Positions 9,201-20,500 of a stretch of DNA of 64,000 nt are shown piece by piece. How positions within the stretch are numbered: position 1 is the first letter of the stretch; each line of letters begins with the position of its first letter. The notes under the pieces are model-generated. The model saw only the letters and a list, made by a program, of their open reading frames with translations, had not been told where the DNA came from and did no database searches. The DNA comes from Mesocentrotus franciscanus (taxonomy: Eukaryota > Echinodermata > Echinoidea > Camarodonta > Strongylocentrotidae), in contig CP137674.1 of assembly GCA_037976565.1 (NCBI GenBank), forward strand, positions 7,173,789-7,237,788, written 5' to 3'. The position numbers were made by a program, and so were the translations under genes.

Positions 9201-12150
9201 TCTGTCTCTGCCTGGCCTGAGCAGCCTTCTGCAATTCCAGCATCCTCTGTTCCTGTTGCCATTGGCGACGACGCTCCTCCTCCTCATACTTGGTGCGGAA
9301 CTCAACATCAAGATGGCTACGCTTTCTCTCCCGGAACTTATCCACCAGCTGGTCAAGATTGATATCGGTCTGACGTGGCGTGAGAATCTTCAGTCTCTGT
9401 AATACATTGGGACATATTTGGCTATTGTGAGAATTTCATCTTTTTATACATACTTTCACAAGTTATTCAAAACCTCACAAAATACACAGTAGGCCACAAT
9501 GTAAATTGAAAATATGAGAGGTCATCATTATTGAGAAAAAAAATGAGAAAACAGATTACATTGCAGAGTAACATATGTTAATAATATCACTTGTCAGAGA
9601 AAATTTCACATAGAATTACAAAATTCTAAACCAATTTTTAAATCGTTGATGGGCTTCCCTTTTAAACAGAATTACAAACATTGTACCAAGCATGCTAGTA
9701 AGTTAGGAACCTCTTCAAGCCAGCATGGACATCAGTATATTTGTGTTCATGGTAATTGAGACAAAATTCTTGATCAGGTAAAAGGAAAATAATTTCACTG
9801 CAGCTCCTATGGGAATCCTCAAGTGGCAAATCCATGAATGGTTACCAGGCAGCATCTTACAAAGATCAGTTAATAGAGAAAGATGCCGGTTTAGCAGGGC
9901 AAGAGCTTTGATTATGAAGAAATACAACTAAGTGTAAAAAAACTTGTCAAGTCAGTGAGAGTATGCTTGTCCTTGTAGTTCGAAGACTATTCACTTGAAA
10001 AGGCCATGACTTATGCACAGCATCTATTAGGCATTTGGGCCCATTTATTCCCTCGGTAACCCCTTTCATGCTGTGAGCAACATATCCAGCACAAAATGTG
10101 AGCTTCTATGAGTTTTGACTAAGACTGGCAAAATTTTCTTCCTGAAAAAGAAATAGGTACTTTCCATGTGAATTTTATTCCCACTGTAGAATACACATAC
10201 CCAATATATCAAGGAAAGAAGGCACCATAAGCCAAAATTAACTCTTGAAAGTTCATTAATGACACTTGTTAAACAACTTTATGGTGCAGAAGGGGTTAAG
10301 ATCTTACCTCTCCGTAAGGAACTCTTTCCATGCTCTCCAAGTTGACCGGTGCCCTAGGACGCATGGTTTCCATGGCCACACCCGTCAGATTAGCCGCCTC
10401 CTTGTTCTGGAGGGAGATGTAAATCTGGTACATGAGACGGGTAGCAACACCCGCCTTCCGGGTCATGACATCCCTGGCGACATTGGTGTCAAAGGGCACT
10501 TCCAAGAGACGGAAGGTCGGCTCGAGGCGGGTGAAGTTGTTGAGCTTGGAATCGGACGTTCTGGACGAGGCAGAAACAAGGATAGACTTATTCATGAATG
10601 GTCTGTTCACCGACTCACAAAGTTAAAACTAGGGTTAATTTTAAGGATCGCCATCTCAGCTAATGAAACAGTAGACCGAAGATTTCTGTCTCTTTTGTTC
10701 GTTAGCCTCTGATTTGGGTAGGGTCGGCTCCTCTCTTTAGAGACAGAAGCGGATCATAGCAATTGCATTGCAAACTACTGCCTCCGTCAGGGCAGTAAAC
10801 TTATGCCCAAAATACTACATTTTACCCGATGCATATCTGATGCATTTATTATTGTAAATTAGGCCTAGGCTAAACTACATCGGTTCCACTTACCAGATTG
10901 ACTGTATGATGCGTTTAAGGGTCTTTTATCCGGAATTTTCATCGCCGAATATGAGCTCCGTGTTGAAATTCTTGCAGCCATATTTTAAACTGTTACTGCG
11001 CATGAAGGAAGATGACGTCATCCATTGACAGTAACAGTTTAAAATACGGCTGCAAGAATTTCAACACGGAGCTCATTTTCGGCGATGAAAATCCGGAAAA
11101 AGACCCTTAAACGCATCATACAGTCAATCTGGTAAGTGGAACCGATGTAGTTTAGCCTAGGCCTAATTTACAATAATAAATGCATCGGATATGCATCGGG
11201 TAAAATGTAGTATTTGGGCATAAGTTTACTGCCCTGACGGAGGCAGTAGTTTGCAATGCAATTGCTATGGTCCGCTTCTGTCTCTAAAGAGAGGAGCCGA
11301 CCCTACCCAAATCAGAGGCTAACGAACGAAAGAGACAGAAATTTTCGGTCTAATGAAACAGGTACTATTAAAACATTAACTTCACATTTGAATAAATACA
11401 AAGTTTTATACTTTACACAAGACAGTTCTTATATAAATGTTGTGTTTGGTGAAGTTTCCCCTTCCATTAACCAATTTGTAGGAAGGGGGCAGTCATGACC
11501 TAGTCATGTGTTTGCACACTTACAGTAACAAAAATTAAGCCATCTCTTTTGCTGTTCGAGTAGCACTATAACTACCATGGGTATTTATCACTTGTTCAAA
11601 TCAGCTTTTGAAATTATTCGTCCGAACACACAAGGTGTGGGTATAATTGTCTATAGACCACTTACTTGTTCTGGGAGAAGAATTCAAAGTCATCTTGGAG
11701 TTGGTGCTTCTTTAAGACTTCACCAATCAAGAACCCATTAGCACATGCCTCAGCAAAATTTGTGTCATCTACCAAGGAAAAAAATAAAAATAAATAGGGT
11801 CTAAACATCATTTTTTTGTTTGTTCCTTCAGAAAAGACAGAAGCAACGAAAGGTAGAACTAGAAGGGCTCACACTACACACACACACCACAGCGAAATTA
11901 AGAAATCGTTTTTCATTAACTTTTATTGTCCCCAGATCAACATTAAAACAGCAACAAAATGTCAGATAAACGGACATCTGCATTTGCATCTTTTTCATTT
12001 TGGTTATTGTTGGACTCGCACTCACAGCTCTAACCGTACATCAAACCGAGTACATGGGACGTATCAATCAATTAACGGTATTCGGCACTTACCGACTTGC
12101 TGCGACACTCTCAGCTCATCATTAAGCCAGCGACAAAGAATTTCAGTCAT
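6127..12150 (-). CDS. SPEF2: sperm flagellar protein 2, first seven coding exons (partial)
   Basis: SPEF2 is a large protein of the central apparatus of motile cilia and sperm flagella (relative of CPC1 of the C1b projection). Coding exons join 12150-12093, 11768-11666, 10560-10308, 9396-9179, 8369-8196, 7847-7772 and 6258-6127; all have GT-AG borders and matching phases and give 338 codons without a stop. The protein starts MTEILCRWLNDELRVS, the hallmark SPEF2 start, followed by a calponin-homology-like domain (about residues 1-105, exons 1-3) with FLIGEVLKKHQLQDDF and LNNFTRLEPT. Residues 139-338 are charged and helical (KYEEEERRRQWQQEQR; REKRRRKVLVDQIKAHE). The family protein has about 1,800 residues, so most of the gene lies beyond the left edge. 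Introns hold SINEs, microsatellites and a Mutator-like palindrome. Confidence 0.93.
6345..6500. mobile_element. SINE central-domain fragment
   Basis: GGGTACCAGAAGGAAGAAATTCCTTG and its surroundings match the inverted sequence at 56500-56585 (a TACCGGGTACCCATTAACC / CACCTGAGTAGAG segment). It is a piece of the tRNA-headed SINE family described at 25502-25692, here in a SPEF2 intron. Confidence 0.55.
6745..7265. repeat. three-unit tandem repeat with DR1-like motifs
   Basis: Three units of about 160-175 bp in SPEF2 intron 6 each carry TTTGACCTTGACTT, GTGATACTTGATAA-type and TTCAAAATTA segments. In units 1 and 3 the core TGACCTTTGACC reads on the other strand as a direct repeat of AGGTCA with one-base spacing. 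The sequence is widespread in marine invertebrate DNA in my recollection; no coding potential. Confidence 0.7.
7436..7665 (-). mobile_element. SINE tail next to A/G-rich simple repeat
   Basis: Read on the minus strand, CGCTTAGAGGC, GCGGTATAGAAATG and an ATT-rich tail resemble the 3' ends of the SINE at 25502 and the LINE at 48380. It is flanked by a long A run and an A/G-rich tract at 7577-7665. The lysine-rich frames here are artefacts of the simple repeat. Confidence 0.5.
7772..7847 (-). CDS. SPEF2: SPEF2 coding exon 6
   Basis: Codons 269-294 (DVDAEVATYLQQPEKTQ). Acceptor ACAG; the donor is the weaker GTAAAA. Confidence 0.87.
8196..8369 (-). CDS. SPEF2: SPEF2 coding exon 5
   Basis: Codons 211-268 with a proline-rich turn (EIPKPPPNRTLRAIAVRK) followed by a charged helix. 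Acceptor TAG, donor GTAAGG. Confidence 0.9.
8460..8815. repeat. GAT/GATAAT microsatellite
   Basis: An imperfect trinucleotide repeat (GATGAT/AATGAT) in SPEF2 intron 4. It leaves several frames open on both strands, giving Asp/Asn-, Met- or His-rich pseudo-proteins. Confidence 0.9.
9179..9396 (-). CDS. SPEF2: SPEF2 coding exon 4
   Basis: Codons 139-210, beginning RLKILTPRQTDINLDQL and turning into a charged coiled-coil-like helix rich in E, R and Q. Phase 2 at its end. Confidence 0.92.
10308..10560 (-). CDS. SPEF2: SPEF2 coding exon 3
   Basis: Codons 54-138. It completes the CH-like domain (SKLNNFTRLEPTFRLL) and contains GVATRLMYQIYISLQNK, conserved in SPEF2. Acceptor CAG, donor GTAAGA. Confidence 0.93.
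10672..11352. mobile_element. Mutator-like foldback element with 9-bp target duplication
   Basis: The 681-bp element is two inverted arms, 10672-10998 (327 bp) and 11029-11352 (324 bp), almost identical, around a 30-bp centre with a GATGACGTCATC palindrome. Its ends are TAGACCGAA/TTCGGTCTA and it is flanked by ATGAAACAG on both sides (10663-10671 and 11353-11361). A 9-bp duplication with very long terminal inverted repeats is the signature of Mutator-like elements. Each arm contains a splice-donor sequence, CAATCTGGTAAGTGG. It sits in SPEF2 intron 2. No transposase is present, so it is non-autonomous. Confidence 0.8.
10894..10981 (-). other. exon-like open frame in left arm of the Mutator-like element
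   Basis: On the minus strand (the strand of SPEF2) an ATG at 10981-10979 opens 29 codons starting MAARISTRSSYSAMKIP and ends exactly at a consensus donor, GTAAGTGG. The right arm carries the inverted counterpart (about 11044-11132), but there the ATG is ACG and an indel shifts the frame. This may be a captured first exon; the parent gene is not identified. Confidence 0.4.
11666..11768 (-). CDS. SPEF2: SPEF2 coding exon 2
   Basis: Codons 20-54, core of the CH-like domain (NFAEACANGFLIGEVL). The acceptor is TAG and the donor GTAAGT. Confidence 0.92.
12093..12150 (-). CDS. SPEF2: SPEF2 coding exon 1
   Basis: ATG at 12150-12148 opens codons 1-19, ending in phase 1 before a GTAAGT donor. The start is chosen because residues 1-16 match the conserved N terminus of SPEF2. 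Confidence 0.9.
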
Positions 12151-13513
12151 TTTGGCAGATGTATAAAGCTAACCTATGCTTTAAACTTGCTATGCTCTTT
12201 TGAAAACGATTTCATTTCTTACAAGCCATGAAAATCCTGCATTTAAAAAATAATTATTCACGACAACCAGCATAAAGTTCTTGGCAACGGTATGTTTGTT
12301 TGCGCGGTAGTTACTCCACTAAGTCTAAGGCTTCGTTGCGCTGGAGCTGTCTGTTGGAAGATCAATCTCTCAGATTGAATTCATCACTACTAGTAAATAT
12401 GGGTTCGATTTATCTGTCAAAATAATATAGGTTAATGTGATATTTTTTTCAGTCTTATCTTTTGTATTCTTCATTACGAGCTTGGAGCATTATAATTTGT
12501 TTGAAAACATCCCTCCAATAACACTTCCCTGACATGTATAAATCATTATTGATTATTTCACCTGGATTATTTACTTTTTGGAGAATAATAATACCCTATA
12601 ATCAAGGCCATAACTTATAAGGCATAAGAGTACTCTACTTACATCTAAAAAGTCTTACAATCAATTTTGGGGGAAATGTTTTCCAAATAACAGGGCTGGG
12701 GTGGGGGGGGGGAGGAATTACTCCCTGCCCCCTCCCGTAAAACCACCACTGGCTTAAAAGGAAAAAATTATCCATTCTAGCTAGGTTTGAAATAAAAATG
12801 GTGTACATGCACCTTTAGTGAGGTCATAAAACCCTTTATATTACCAGGTCCCTATTCTGCTTAGCTACAAGAATATATATCATTTATGTACTTTTTTAGC
12901 AGGTCCAGGTAAAATATGATAAATAAGAACAAACAAACAAACCATTAATATAAACCAGTGACTTTAAACGGAATTTGTCTCACCACCCAAACTGAAATTT
13001 CTGCAGGGAAATCTTTTGTATCAGCACTCATAAGCTTGATTTATGACCCAATTTCAATAATATTTGTGTTCTCAGTGGAAATTTTTAAGATAAAGACGAG
13101 TTCTGATCATTTGATCGCAATTTGTCGCATTCTTAAAAAAATTGTCTGGATACAGTTGGGAAAATATTATATACCACAAACGAATTTGTGATCATTTGGA
13201 ATCATCAAAATGATAAGAAATGACTCACTCCAGACGCCTGTTGAAAGTCACATTCACTGGTAACATAAATGTGTATATGAGACTATATACACATGTGGCA
13301 TGAAAGTTTATTCCAAACACAGCTATTTCTTGTAATATTTTGAACGTGAGGGCATATGAATAGTTGTCCTTTTCAGGGGCCATTTCTTCTGCGATATTCT
13401 TCCACATTATCATAAAAAGAATGTTAAAACTTGCACATTCTTTTTCACCTTGAACAAAACGAATTATATACTTTCTCTTTAAATTTTTCTAAGCTCCCAT
13501 TCATAAAAGTGGA
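12151..13513. other. upstream of SPEF2; no gene seen
   Basis: This is the presumed 5' UTR and promoter side of SPEF2, followed by AT-rich DNA with a G tract near 12700. Short open frames here show no recognisable domain. Confidence 0.45.
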
Positions 13514-14068
13514 AGGGCTATCCAACCTTTGTAATAAATTCATTTGTATGAAAGCCAAAAAATAATATACCGGTAAGCAAAATGGTGATAAGTTTGAAAT
13601 ATATCGGAGCAATAACAAGGAAGTTATGAATGTTTGAAATATAAGATCACTAAGTCTATGCAAATCTCAAATAGGAAGTTTGATCAGTGGATTGTGACGC
13701 ATCGGCGGATAACTCTCCCATTTGTCATGCACAAAAATATAATTAATTTCTGTTTTTCTCTAACATACCTTCTCCCTTGGGGCACTACTTTAAATATATC
13801 ATGGAGAAAAATACTATAGGTTCTTTAAGGAGTCATAGGGTTTTTTTAATTGAAATTTTAGTCATTTTGTGCGTTAGAAAAAATGAAAAAGTTTTCTGCC
13901 ACTACATCACAGAGACATTACAGATTCAGCCAATTTGAAGAGCCCATACCTCTAGTGATTACAACTTTCAAAAAACGTTGTCCAATTTCATTCAAACTTT
14001 TACCAGTCTACTTCTCTGATTTGTCTGCTTTGATGTACAGTAGTGCGCTATCAAGGTTGGATTTCCCT
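13514..14068. mobile_element. MITE with TTAA end, copy 2
   Basis: Second copy of the family at 3467-4053. It starts AGGGCTATCCAACC, ends AGGTTGGATTTCCCT and is followed by TTAA at 14069-14072; the left TTAA is mutated (GTGGA). Interior landmarks GATCACTAAGTCTATGC and CTCCCTTGGGGCACTACT are kept. Confidence 0.75.
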
Positions 14069-14072
14069 TTAA

Positions 14073-15474
14073 TATCCAAGGAAAAATGTTTATCCTTTAT
14101 ATGTTAATAATTATTTGATCATCCTCCACCCCTACCCCCGCTCTAAAATTCCCCTAATAACAATTTTTGGGTATCCGATAACACTCAATTTTACACTCAA
14201 TTTATTGTAGAATAATGAAAGTAAATAATGAAGCCACTGATTTTATCAATATTTCTTTTTATTAAAAGTTTTACAGTTCACAATGCATAAGTACATTCAC
14301 GGCACATGACTTTTCAAAACAGCTTCAAGGTAAAAACTCTTTTCATATTCAGCACACAATCAGAGGAAAAATACATTTGGAAGAACAAACATAATAAAAT
14401 AACAAAATATAAATATGTTAACAAAACATACATAAATGTATAATTATATACTTTAGTAACAAATAATATTTGCATAGTGTGTATTTTTCTTGTTATAACA
14501 CTGAAGCATTAAATCCATTTCAATTCTCAATATAATCATAAAATTATGGTTTTAACAAATGTCATGATAGATTATCAAAAGATACATTGATTATTTCAGT
14601 CTATGATGGAAATGTCTTTATATTATTGTTGGATATCATAAGTACTGGTATCTGTATGATACAATAATTGGCAAATCAAAATTGAAGAGAAAACTATTAA
14701 ATATTTTTGTGAATTACATTGTTCGACACTAAGTCTTGTGATGAAAGTCTCTCATAATGAAATATACCTCAAAATTCATGAACCACTTTTCAAAAGTATT
14801 GTTTGAAATACATGAATATTTGCATATATTTGTTTTCATACTATTAATTTCCCTAAATAATTATCACATATAAAATTTAGAAACTTTGCTCAAATTAGCA
14901 AAATTTGACGTATCCCTAAAATATATAACTGATAATCTGATATAAAACTTCCTTACAAACAACTAGCCTAGATAGACTACCATGGCAATGCTGAAAAGGC
15001 ACAGGACATATTTATGTCCGATTGCATATATGTTTTCAAGGTGAATATCAAAAAGTAGAAAAATAGCAAAATATATTCATATATATATATTTGGCATTGA
15101 ATAGAAAATCTGACAGTTACTATGGTTACAAAAAATATGACGAGCTCGCAACTTTGGCCCAATTAACTTGCAGAATTGTCTAATTTCCGTAAGCTGATTT
15201 TCAAGCAAATTTAAGTGCTTTGCTTTCATCATCATTCCATGACTACCACAGCCTGGCACTGACAACTAGTTATTAAAAGGAATTGGCAAAATGCTAAATT
15301 TATTACAGTATGTGGTATCACAATTTCCTGAACATCAATCATGCTTGATGAGGGTTTAACATTTCTGGCCAACTCGTGCACATCACACATTCTTAGTTAG
15401 TTAAGTGGCAATAAAGAATAAAATTATTTTTAAAAAATACCCAGATTTATAAAAAGCATGAATTTAAATATATT

Positions 15475-15518
<44 letters not shown>

Positions 15519-15563
15519 AGATTTGATTTTCATTGAAACAAAAAATTAAGCCTCATGTATGAT
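14073..15563. other. probable BTBD19 3' UTR or downstream region
   Basis: AT-rich sequence without a recognisable exon. If the tentative last BTBD19 exon at 15564 is right, this would be its 3' UTR, ending near the AATAAA at 14263-14258. A (TA)n microsatellite lies at 15478-15514. Confidence 0.35.
14258..14263 (-). promoter_or_regulatory. possible polyadenylation signal AATAAA
   Basis: Minus-strand AATAAA downstream of BTBD19. The hexamer is common by chance in AT-rich DNA, so this is only a candidate. Confidence 0.25.
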
Positions 15564-15613
15564 TTATTTCAATTGATGTTTCTGATAAGCTCGGTCCATC
15601 TTCTCAACTTCTT
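15564..15613 (-). CDS. BTBD19: tentative last BTBD19 coding exon
   Basis: After a TTTCTAG acceptor the minus strand can read GAA GTT GAG AAG ATG... to TAA, giving EEVEKMDRAYQKHQLK. This lines up position by position with the vertebrate BTBD19 segment that follows the previous exon (E..I..AW...AL). However exon 5 ends in phase 0 and this reading needs phase 1, so either an extra small exon, an error or coincidence must be invoked. Confidence 0.3.
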
Positions 15614-16575
15614 CTAGAAAGGAGCTACTTCAATGAAGCTCTTGAACTGTCCTTAATTTGGTCCTTCAATACAAGGTCTAAGACCCTTGGTCGTATCAGC
15701 CATGGTGTGAGGCCAGCCAACTCTCCCTGAGTTTGGTCCCTCCTCACAGCTTGTTTGAGGGTATGCTTTGCGTAGGTCTCGCTTTAGACTTGGTCTAGGA
15801 TCATGTGAAAGGTCCCATTGAGTGAGCCCTTTGTGACTGCCCTGGATTTGGTCCATCTTCACAGCTTGGTCAAGGATTCTTTGTAATACCAATGGTCCTA
15901 GGGACCTATCCTGTGCGTAGGTCTCTCTTCAGACTCGGTCAAGGTTTATATGATATATCAGTTATCTCTCTGGAACATCCTTTAATCATATAATCATAGG
16001 GTCCTTATCATATTACAGGTTCAACTGTGTGAGTGGGTCCTTGATGGCTATCCCTTGATTGCGTAAGACCCAATTCATACTTTGTCAAGGATTCTTACAT
16101 ATAACAGTTATCTTGGGGTATTAGCCACTAACGACAATCTGTCACTTTCGTCAAGCTTGGTCTCAGATTCTTGGTTGCATAATAGGTTCTGTAGTGATAT
16201 CACTTCACGAATGTCCCTGAGTTTGCTGGATTTACTCCACGGTAGCTGCTTTTAGCATTTGTGTTTTTAGTGTAGTAGCTCTTATTGATTTTCCTTCGCT
16301 GTGGTCCATGCTCAGACATGGTCCAGGATGTTTGGTTACATTAATAATCCCATGGGACCTAACCTTGATAAATGTCCATGGGTTTAGGCCCGTTTGCAGC
16401 TGGGTCTAAGGTCCAAGGTAACTACACCATGCAGTAGTCCCAGGGTAATAGTTTATTTTGGTCCTTCAAAACTTGGTCCAGGACCTTTAATCATATCAGT
16501 GGTCCCATGGTGTTAGTCCTTGGTGACTACCTCTCTCTTTGGTTCCTCTTCTAAGCTTGGTCTGTTGGTTGGTTC
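15590..16575. repeat. degenerate ~110-130-bp repeat built on TTGGTCC
   Basis: About eight diverged units carry variants of TTTGGTCC.TCTTCACAGCTTGGTCAAGGATTCTTTG followed by a TGGTCCCATGG-type motif. Units have drifted strongly. The 79-codon minus-strand frame at 15653-15892 is an accident of this repeat. Confidence 0.6.
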
Positions 16576-17427
16576 CATCTGACTGGTGGAGAGCATGAAA
16601 CTTCCAGGCGAATGCTATCATGGCAATCTAGTATTTGGTAATGATCCAAAGAAAGGAAATCAGAATAAAACATGAATTGAAATGACAGTTTGTGAGACAA
16701 TCGATAGTACATTTTATTTATAGTTTGACTGACAACAGACTGGGCATGGTGAAGATAAATTGTAGGCAACATGTATGGTACAGAATGGGCAATTAGGAAC
16801 TTTGGAGCAGTTTGTCCTAAATGCTTGTCAGATTCATAGAGCAAACTAATAATTTATCTATTTCATATGTAAATGCATATAAAACGATATTGTCAACTCA
16901 CTATCATCTATATTTTTTCATCTTCACACATATAATTTCCCTCATATCATATTCACAGATACTGCTTTTTAAAGACGCACATGTAGTAGTGTGCTCTCAT
17001 GGGGAATTCGACACTACTTGGGTGTTTACCCAATAAAAGGAGTTGTCAATCACCGGGATTAGCCTGCAGTTTTATGACCAACAGGCCTCATGCAATGCTC
17101 TGCATTTTCGACCAATCGCCCCATATGGAAAAGTCATTATCTTACATTTCCCTCACCCGAAGACTCTCCAAAAGACTGGGGGTAATTTCCTGATGGGACT
17201 ATAGGTTTGCTGTGTGCAAGACTTTTACACCCATTAATGGTATTTCCACCAAGTCTGGTATCGGTGAATTATGACCTACTGCACATGGAAACTGGTGACC
17301 ATATCCCTTTAACTCCTCTCTCATATACCACCGCATTTAGATAAATTTCTTCTCTCAAGTTTAAAACTGCAAATCGGTTTGTAGCATCATGACTCTGTCA
17401 ATGTCAGGATATTAGTTACAAACTTAC

Positions 17428-17580
17428 AGGTACAACATTCTGTGCTTGATTGTCACTTTCTACTCTCTGCAGCTCTGCTTCATTGAGGAGAGGGAACCGG
17501 ACATGCTGGATGGCACTGCTAATGGTCTTTATCAGAGGCAAACCTTGGACAGCCTGGTACAGAATGGCAAAGAACAGTAT
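17428..17580 (-). CDS. BTBD19: BTBD19 coding exon 5
   Basis: Codons 207-257: VQGLPLIKTISSAIQHVRF, LLNEAELQRVESDNQ. Acceptor CAG, donor GTAAGT in phase 0. Confidence 0.9.
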
Positions 17581-20500
17581 CTGATCATGACCAAGGATCT
17601 TTTATAACAATATTAATGATGATGATGACAATATAAATATAGTAATCATAGTAATGATAATGATAAAGATAATAACAATACTACTACTACTACTACCACT
17701 ACCACTACCACCACCACCACCACCACCACCACCACTACTACTACTACTACTAATCATGATAATAGCTACATTTATCCACCACAAAGGATGCTCAAGGCAC
17801 TTCACAACATATAGGCCTATCAGATATAAGATAAAACAAAGTGAATAATAATAATGAAGGTGACATTTGCTCATGCAACAGTTGCTTCACATCAATTTCC
17901 TACACTCAACAAATTTCTAACTTCATCCCTGGACCCACCACCATTCCTAACCCTAACCCTAAATCTAACTTTTTCTTTTACTGAGGGGATATCTCTAATT
18001 GCATCCATAACCCTATCCCTAACCTAAAATTGTTGCAGGAGCAAGTCACCCGATAGACATAATGGTACCTAGCCAGAGAAAGAGAGAGAGAGAGAGAGAT
18101 AGACAAACCACCTCGTTAATAAAAGTGATCACTTCCAATCACTTACAGAATTGACCGAGGCCCACTCCTTGACAATAGCCAAGATGTCCATCTCATCAAT
18201 CAAGAGACGACTGCTTTGGAGGATGACTGCGAGGGCTTGCTCTGAGAGTTCCTGGAACTGCTTCATCCTGAATACTTCCTGCATTCATTAGTAAACACAG
18301 TTTAAATAGAAATTATATTGACAGTAAATTTGGAGTCAAATTAATTAACTACTTTCATATGGAGATTTTTTTTCTCTTTGAAAAGAGTTGCAACTTACCA
18401 CAGTATGTTCCTCAATGAAACCCATTGTGGTCCATCTGAGATCGTCTTGTCCGTATGTTGCTGCTGCTTGCATGGTTTCACAAGCAGTCGTAATAGAGAG
18501 GTTTCTAATCAGGTACGCATTACACAGCTTCCTCAGTTCATCAAGACCGTACTCTATACTGGATGCTAGTACATCAACGACCTGAGAAAGAAAGAAAGAG
18601 AGAGAGAGAGAGTATGAGAGAGTATGAGAGAAAGTATAAAAGAGAAAGAGAGAGAGAGAAAAAGTGTACAAGAAAAAGTGAATGAGAGACAGAGAGAGAT
18701 GAAGGGATAGATGAAAATACAGAGGGAGAGAGAGAGTGGGAGAGATAGAGATCTATATCCATTGGAAAATATTGATGATCATACTCTGACAGATGCAGGG
18801 GATGTGAAAGGTCCTAACCCTACATTTTGAAGAAAAAAAACTGGCTTCTACCCACTCCCCCTTCCAACAATCCTGAATATATGCCCATGATGATCATCAT
18901 ATCAATTACTAGTGTAACCAAATTTGGTACAAAAGTAACAAAATTCCATTCTCCACTAAAAAACAGAGGGGAAAACTCCTGCCCAAGATTTTCTTACTTA
19001 GGCCGATGAAAGTTGATCTCATGGTTCTCGTCAGCGCCCGCATCAAATTTTGCTCGCGCACCAAAAAAGTTCAACACTCATCGCTGACGAAATTCCCGCG
19101 TCAAAAAGTCCAGATATGAAATTGCCGCCTCAAAAAATCAACACTATTTTCGATTGGCTGCCACGCGTGGCCCATGTGACACGCGTCCATGGCGATGTCT
19201 GCCAAGTCGATCGCTGATAAAAGTAGCGGGCGGCTACTTTAGCTGCCTATCGCGTAGGCCAGGAATAGTCTGCGGCTAGACACGGGGCGAATGTTTTGCC
19301 TCACGCCGTACTCCGGCTTCCCGCTACCGTACCGGGTGGGAGCTAACGCGTATTAAACTGTTCAGTGCATTGTGTACGTTGCCCAATATACTAGCAGAAG
19401 AACAAGAAGAAGAACAAGCAAGAAGAAAGAGCAGAAGAACAAATAATAAGAAGCAGACTGAAGACGAACAAAGAAAGATGTATATCGCTATATCATCAAG
19501 TTCATAATTTAATACCAGTATAATAAAACAGGGCCTTAAGTTTAAGTCAGAAACGAGACAGTATAAATGAAAATGAAATGAAATAAAGATGGTGTCACAG
19601 AAACCAAAATATCACAGAAAATTAGTCATTGGAGTATGATATTGGTGTAAGAGCGTTACATGTATAATGTACAAGACTCGATACCCTCGACAAGTTCTAT
19701 TGGTTTGTATATGAAAGATGAATTTGGATCAAAATCCCTCATTCAAATTCCAAATATGCCCGCGAGAACATGAAATCAAAGTCAGATGAAAGATGAAAGT
19801 TGATCTAAATCCCTCATCAAAATCTCAACAATGCCTGACGAGAACCATGAGATCAACTTTCATCGGCCTTACCGTCTTCGCACTCAGTGATGCACAGTTA
19901 GTATAGATGAACTCCAAGATGATCATAAAGATATCGGGCTCAACGTCTGACAGCACCAGAGGAATTTTTGCGCTGGTCTCCTTGACGATCTTCTCCGCAA
20001 ACATCGCCCTGAAGACTTCGCATCTGGAGACAAGGATGCAGCGATGGGCAAAGATGTGCTGTCGAGCCTCGCCAACGATGAACTTGACATCACTGTATTG
20101 GATTTCAATTAAGTTTAAACTTGAGCACAGACTCTATATTCACTGTCACTTGACTTGTTCTTGTATTGTAGACTAATTATACACTAACTTCCCCCCACAA
20201 TTAATATTCTAAGAGAGTAGATCTGTATAAATTATTAGCAAAATATAATCGTCGACCTTACTTTGAAGCTTTAAAAGTTTAATGAACAAGATGTATATAT
20301 ACATGTTTAACATCTTCATATTTTTATTTTTATTTTTTTTAAATTTTTCATTGTTTTTAGGATACTCCATGCTTACAATTGTTTCATTTGTGATATCTTC
20401 TGCAATTCAATGTTTAGACACGTTGGACTACATTTTCCAATTATATCTTTGTTATATTGTCACTGGTACACGCACATGTATACCTGTGTGTACATTCAGT

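Noticed and set aside
17947..18030. Chromosome end or telomere
   Set aside because: Only about three perfect TTAGGG-type units, with coding exons on both sides.
18574..18762. Ser/Leu-rich frame on the minus strand
   Set aside because: Translation of the GA/CT microsatellite. The same applies to 24815-25064, 51951-52259 and 63592-63956.
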